Part shown: positions 62,428-64,000 of the stretch, in pieces
Layout: every line of letters starts with the position of its first letter
Numbering within the stretch: position 1 is the stretch's first letter
Source of the DNA: Yoonia sp. I 8.24
GTDB taxonomy: Bacteria > Pseudomonadota > Alphaproteobacteria > Rhodobacterales > Rhodobacteraceae
Direction: 5' to 3'
DNA: 64,000 nt
Assembly (NCBI RefSeq): GCF_022096995.1
Contig: NZ_JACXGQ010000006.1
Span: 147,180-211,179, forward strand
Program-made: the position numbers and the translations under genes
The notes under the pieces: generated by a model
What the model saw: only the letters and a program-made list of their open reading frames with translations
The model's database searches: none
Told to the model about the DNA's origin: nothing

Positions 62428-62464
62428 ATTGGGATCGTTGAACCAGGTCAGGTTCAATCTGGCT

Positions 62465-62707
62465 TCAGCCCATACGAAATCGAAGCCCATCAGATGCATC
62501 ATCTGGCGGTTTTTTGACGCACTCCATGATCTCACTCGTTGAAACCATTATCCCGCTGAAGCCAGGTTGTTCCTTTTGCCAGCAAACGTCTTTCAGATGC
62601 TCCCCGAACAATAGCTCCAGGATTAACAGCAACTTAAGGCGGGTTTTCTCAGCTGCTTTTGCCAAAGGCACATGTTCTTCAGGCAGTACATCAACGACAG
62701 AAAACAC
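62465..62707 (-). CDS. Hypothetical small protein or gene remnant before a terminator
   Basis: 80 residues (opens VDVLPEEHVPLAKAAEKTRL; ends KKPPDDASDGLRFRMG) with no recognised family, signal peptide or membrane helix. Supported mainly by the strong terminator 38 nt beyond its stop. Its 5' part overlaps the IS3 OrfB tail on the other strand, so it is at best the 3' remnant of an older gene. Confidence 0.3.
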   Translation of the reverse strand: MFSVVDVLPEEHVPLAKAAEKTRLKLLLILELLFGEHLKDVCWQKEQPGFSGIMVSTSEIMECVKKPPDDASDGLRFRMG

Positions 62708-62788
62708 ACAAACAACGCCATGCTGTCACCGGTTGACTATGAAAATGAAACTGCAGAAAATGAACAAGGCAGGTGTCTAGGAAATTAG
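62657..62788 (+). pseudogene. IS3-family transposase OrfB C-terminal fragment
   Basis: The frame ending at the TAG at 62786-62788 reads MFFRQYINDRKHTNNAMLSP then VDYENETAENEQ, the usual C-terminal end of IS3-family OrfB (YI-..-YN-R-H-...-LSPV-YE). Upstream the frame does not match, so only the last 40 codons or so survive. Confidence 0.75.
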
Positions 62789-62926
62789 GGGCACCTCATT
62801 GCGCATTTGCTGCGGTGCAGGAAAGATCTTGGCTAGTTTGCGGGGGTTTTGGGCGGTGGCGGCGAGCAGGAACTCGTCATTTGCACCGCTTGGGCCGCGT
62901 AGTCGCAGTCGTCCCAATAGGCATGC
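62777..62926 (-). pseudogene. IS5/IS1182-like transposase C-terminal fragment
   Basis: The - strand reads LLGRLRLRGPSGANDEFLL then AATAQNPRKLAKIF, close to the C-terminal end of IS5/IS1182-type transposases (LGRLRLRGP-GA-DEF-LAA-AQNLRRLAK). It ends at a stop at 62777-62779 and abuts the IS3 tail on the other strand, so the two elements met here by insertion or rearrangement. Confidence 0.75.
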
Positions 62927-63061
62927 TCACCGGTCTGCGCCGTTCCGCATATCGCGCAAGTCTTTGAAACTTCGGCGCTATACCAAAGCAAACAAGACAC
63001 GTCTGGGTTAGGGGAAGACGCTGGCTGTGCACGTAGTCTTAAGCTATCCAGTCTGGGCCGA

Positions 63062-63246
63062 AATTCCCTGATTTACAGGGAATTATCAGGGAAATTGATG
63101 GTTTTTGTGCCGTTTTCGGGTAATTTGGCCAATTTCGACCTCCAAAGCATAGGTGATATCAGTGTGTTAGGGGGCATTTCCCCGTTCTTGGAATAACAGG
63201 GAAAACCATTCTGCAAACAGGGAATGTTTTGGCACGAAAGAGGGAA
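63062..63246. repeat. Interspersed CAGGGAA repeats
   Basis: CAGGGAA occurs at 63076, 63087, 63197 and 63218, with GAGGGAA at 63240. AATTCCCTG-ATTTA-CAGGGAATT (63062-63084) is a perfect 9-bp inverted repeat. No intact gene spans the region. Confidence 0.5.
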
Positions 63247-63647
63247 ATTTGGTGACGACAACAGGAGGGTCAGTGTTGGCTCAATCGCGGAGCTATTCCG
63301 CCTGTTGAAAGTATAAATTTACGCTATGCCATTGAAACAAAACAAAATATAGTATTGCCCTGAATGATCCGATATGCTTCAATATCAAACATGGAAGGTC
63401 ACCTGCACCATGATTGATGCGCAGTCTGACCATCCTAGCTTCCGCAATTGGGCCATTGCTCAGATAGGTTAGTAGACGCGTGTTCCAGATGGAGCATGGC
63501 ACCACGGAAACAAAAAAGCCCGCCCCTCAATGTTTGGAGGCGGCAAATCATAAACCAAACTTCGCATGCAGGTGGCATGCATCAAAAAGTGTGCCTCGCT
63601 TTTGCCTGGCGCGAGATGTGGAGTACTACAATGACTTTACCTAGTGA

Positions 63648-63760
63648 ACGTATCGAGATGATCGTGCTGGGCGACCTTATCTGGCCGTCGTCATCGACCC
63701 TTATTCACTTCGTGTGATAGTCTGGGCCACGCAAGCACGGCAACCAACTGACCTTGTCTG
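63648..63760 (+). pseudogene. IS3-family transposase OrfB core fragment
   Basis: The + strand reads TYRDDRAGRPYLAVVIDPYS then LRVIVWATQARQPTDLV, the DDE-core region of IS3-family OrfB (T-YI-...-YLAVVIDLYSR-VIGWA). Stops lie upstream in the frame, and the match ends at about 63760, where a fragment of another IS3 copy begins on the opposite strand. Confidence 0.75.
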
Positions 63761-64000
63761 CGATCAGAACCACGTTCTCACGACTGAAGTCATAAGATAC
63801 GAAACCTGCTCCCGTCTGTCAGCGTGTCTGACACGAAGCCCAGGCTCCAGCGTTGGTTCGGGGCATCCGGCAGCACCATTGACTTTCTTGTGGTTCACCA
63901 CAAAACTCTCCCGCGCGATCATCACGTGGACGCGACGGCACCCAAACCGCCGCCGTTCCCGCGAAACTCGCTTGATTGCATCCCGTAGTTCCGCATCATC
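63760..64000 (-). pseudogene. IS3-family (IS51/IS407-like) OrfB fragment, running off the window
   Basis: The - strand, entering from the right edge, reads DDAELRDAIKRVSRERRRFG then CRRVHVMIARESFVVNHKKV. After a deletion and frame change it continues MVLPDAPNQRWSLGFVSDTL then TDGSRFRIL, with later stops. These are in order the N-terminal and core parts of IS3 OrfB. The segment between VNHKKV and the DAPNQ motif is missing. The rest lies outside the window. Confidence 0.8.

Noticed and set aside
161..63717. Most long open frames antisense to or overlapping real genes (for example 9998-11005 -, 18710-19435 +, 31860-32603 +, 28324-28992 +)
   Set aside because: They lie opposite strongly supported genes, have shadow-type amino-acid composition (Arg, His, Pro, Cys rich) and no domain or ribosome site.
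1..64000. CRISPR arrays, tRNA or rRNA genes, prophage
   Set aside because: I saw no regularly spaced direct repeats, no tRNA-like cloverleaf with the usual TTCGA arm, no rRNA sequence and no phage structural genes.

Overview
The window looks like chromosomal DNA of an alphaproteobacterium of the Rhodobacterales (Roseobacter group). This rests on the gene families and their order: a complete C-P lyase (phn) locus, hisS-hisZ-hisG with a short-form HisG, an adenosylcobalamin-dependent ribonucleotide reductase (NrdJ), DUF1489, and an xdhABC-BMP-type ABC transporter operon. A hairpin plus GAGTATTT intergenic repeat, which I remember from this group, also occurs twice. The genus cannot be fixed from sequence alone.

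Layout. 0-1.4 kb: tail of a probable nucleobase permease, a VOC protein and a DUF1439 membrane protein. 1.4-15.8 kb: a phosphonate island. phnC-phnD-phnE1-phnE2-SDR-hexapeptide acyltransferase run on the + strand. They meet phnM and phnF on the - strand. phnG-H-I-J-K-L-N run rightward from the phnF/phnG divergent promoter. A 2H-phosphoesterase-like DUF1045 gene and a second phnM close the island. Both + operons are preceded by nearly identical Pho-box-like sites, and phnG also has a candidate PhnF operator.

15.8-24.6 kb: tandem cold-shock genes with a shared, duplicated leader, an outer-membrane barrel protein, ettA, a KAP P-loop NTPase, and two secreted sensor-like proteins (PilJ/Cache-like, and a phosphate-binding-protein/OmpA fusion). 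24.6-34 kb: an eight-gene leftward purine operon (xdhA-xdhB-xdhC-ATPase-permease-small membrane protein-permease-BMP binding protein), almost all joined by 1-14 nt overlaps. It would import and oxidise purines. 34-38 kb: small regulators (ArsR, AraC, HxlR) with an SRPBCC protein, a lipoprotein and a secreted protein.

38-50 kb: housekeeping block with dnaE, a Hint-domain protein, slyX, hisS-hisZ-hisG, DUF1489 and nrdJ. 50-57.6 kb: an envelope block with a LAB_N-like membrane protein, a methyltransferase, a GtrB/ArnC-like glycosyltransferase, a polytopic membrane protein and a DUF2339 protein; similar short protein-tail remnants lie on both sides of its first part. 57.6-64 kb: a decayed region holding at least five insertion-sequence fragments, a 5'-truncated hydroxychromene-carboxylate isomerase, a truncated and frameshifted bile-acid:sodium symporter gene, an intact FAD dehydrogenase and a PreA-like flavoprotein lacking the ferredoxin tail.

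No rRNA, tRNA, CRISPR array or prophage was recognised. The most interesting leads are the dual PhoB/PhnF control of the C-P lyase locus with a candidate PhnP replacement, the secreted sensor pair at 20.8-24.1 kb, the extra membrane protein inside the purine transporter operon, and the orphan envelope-modification block.
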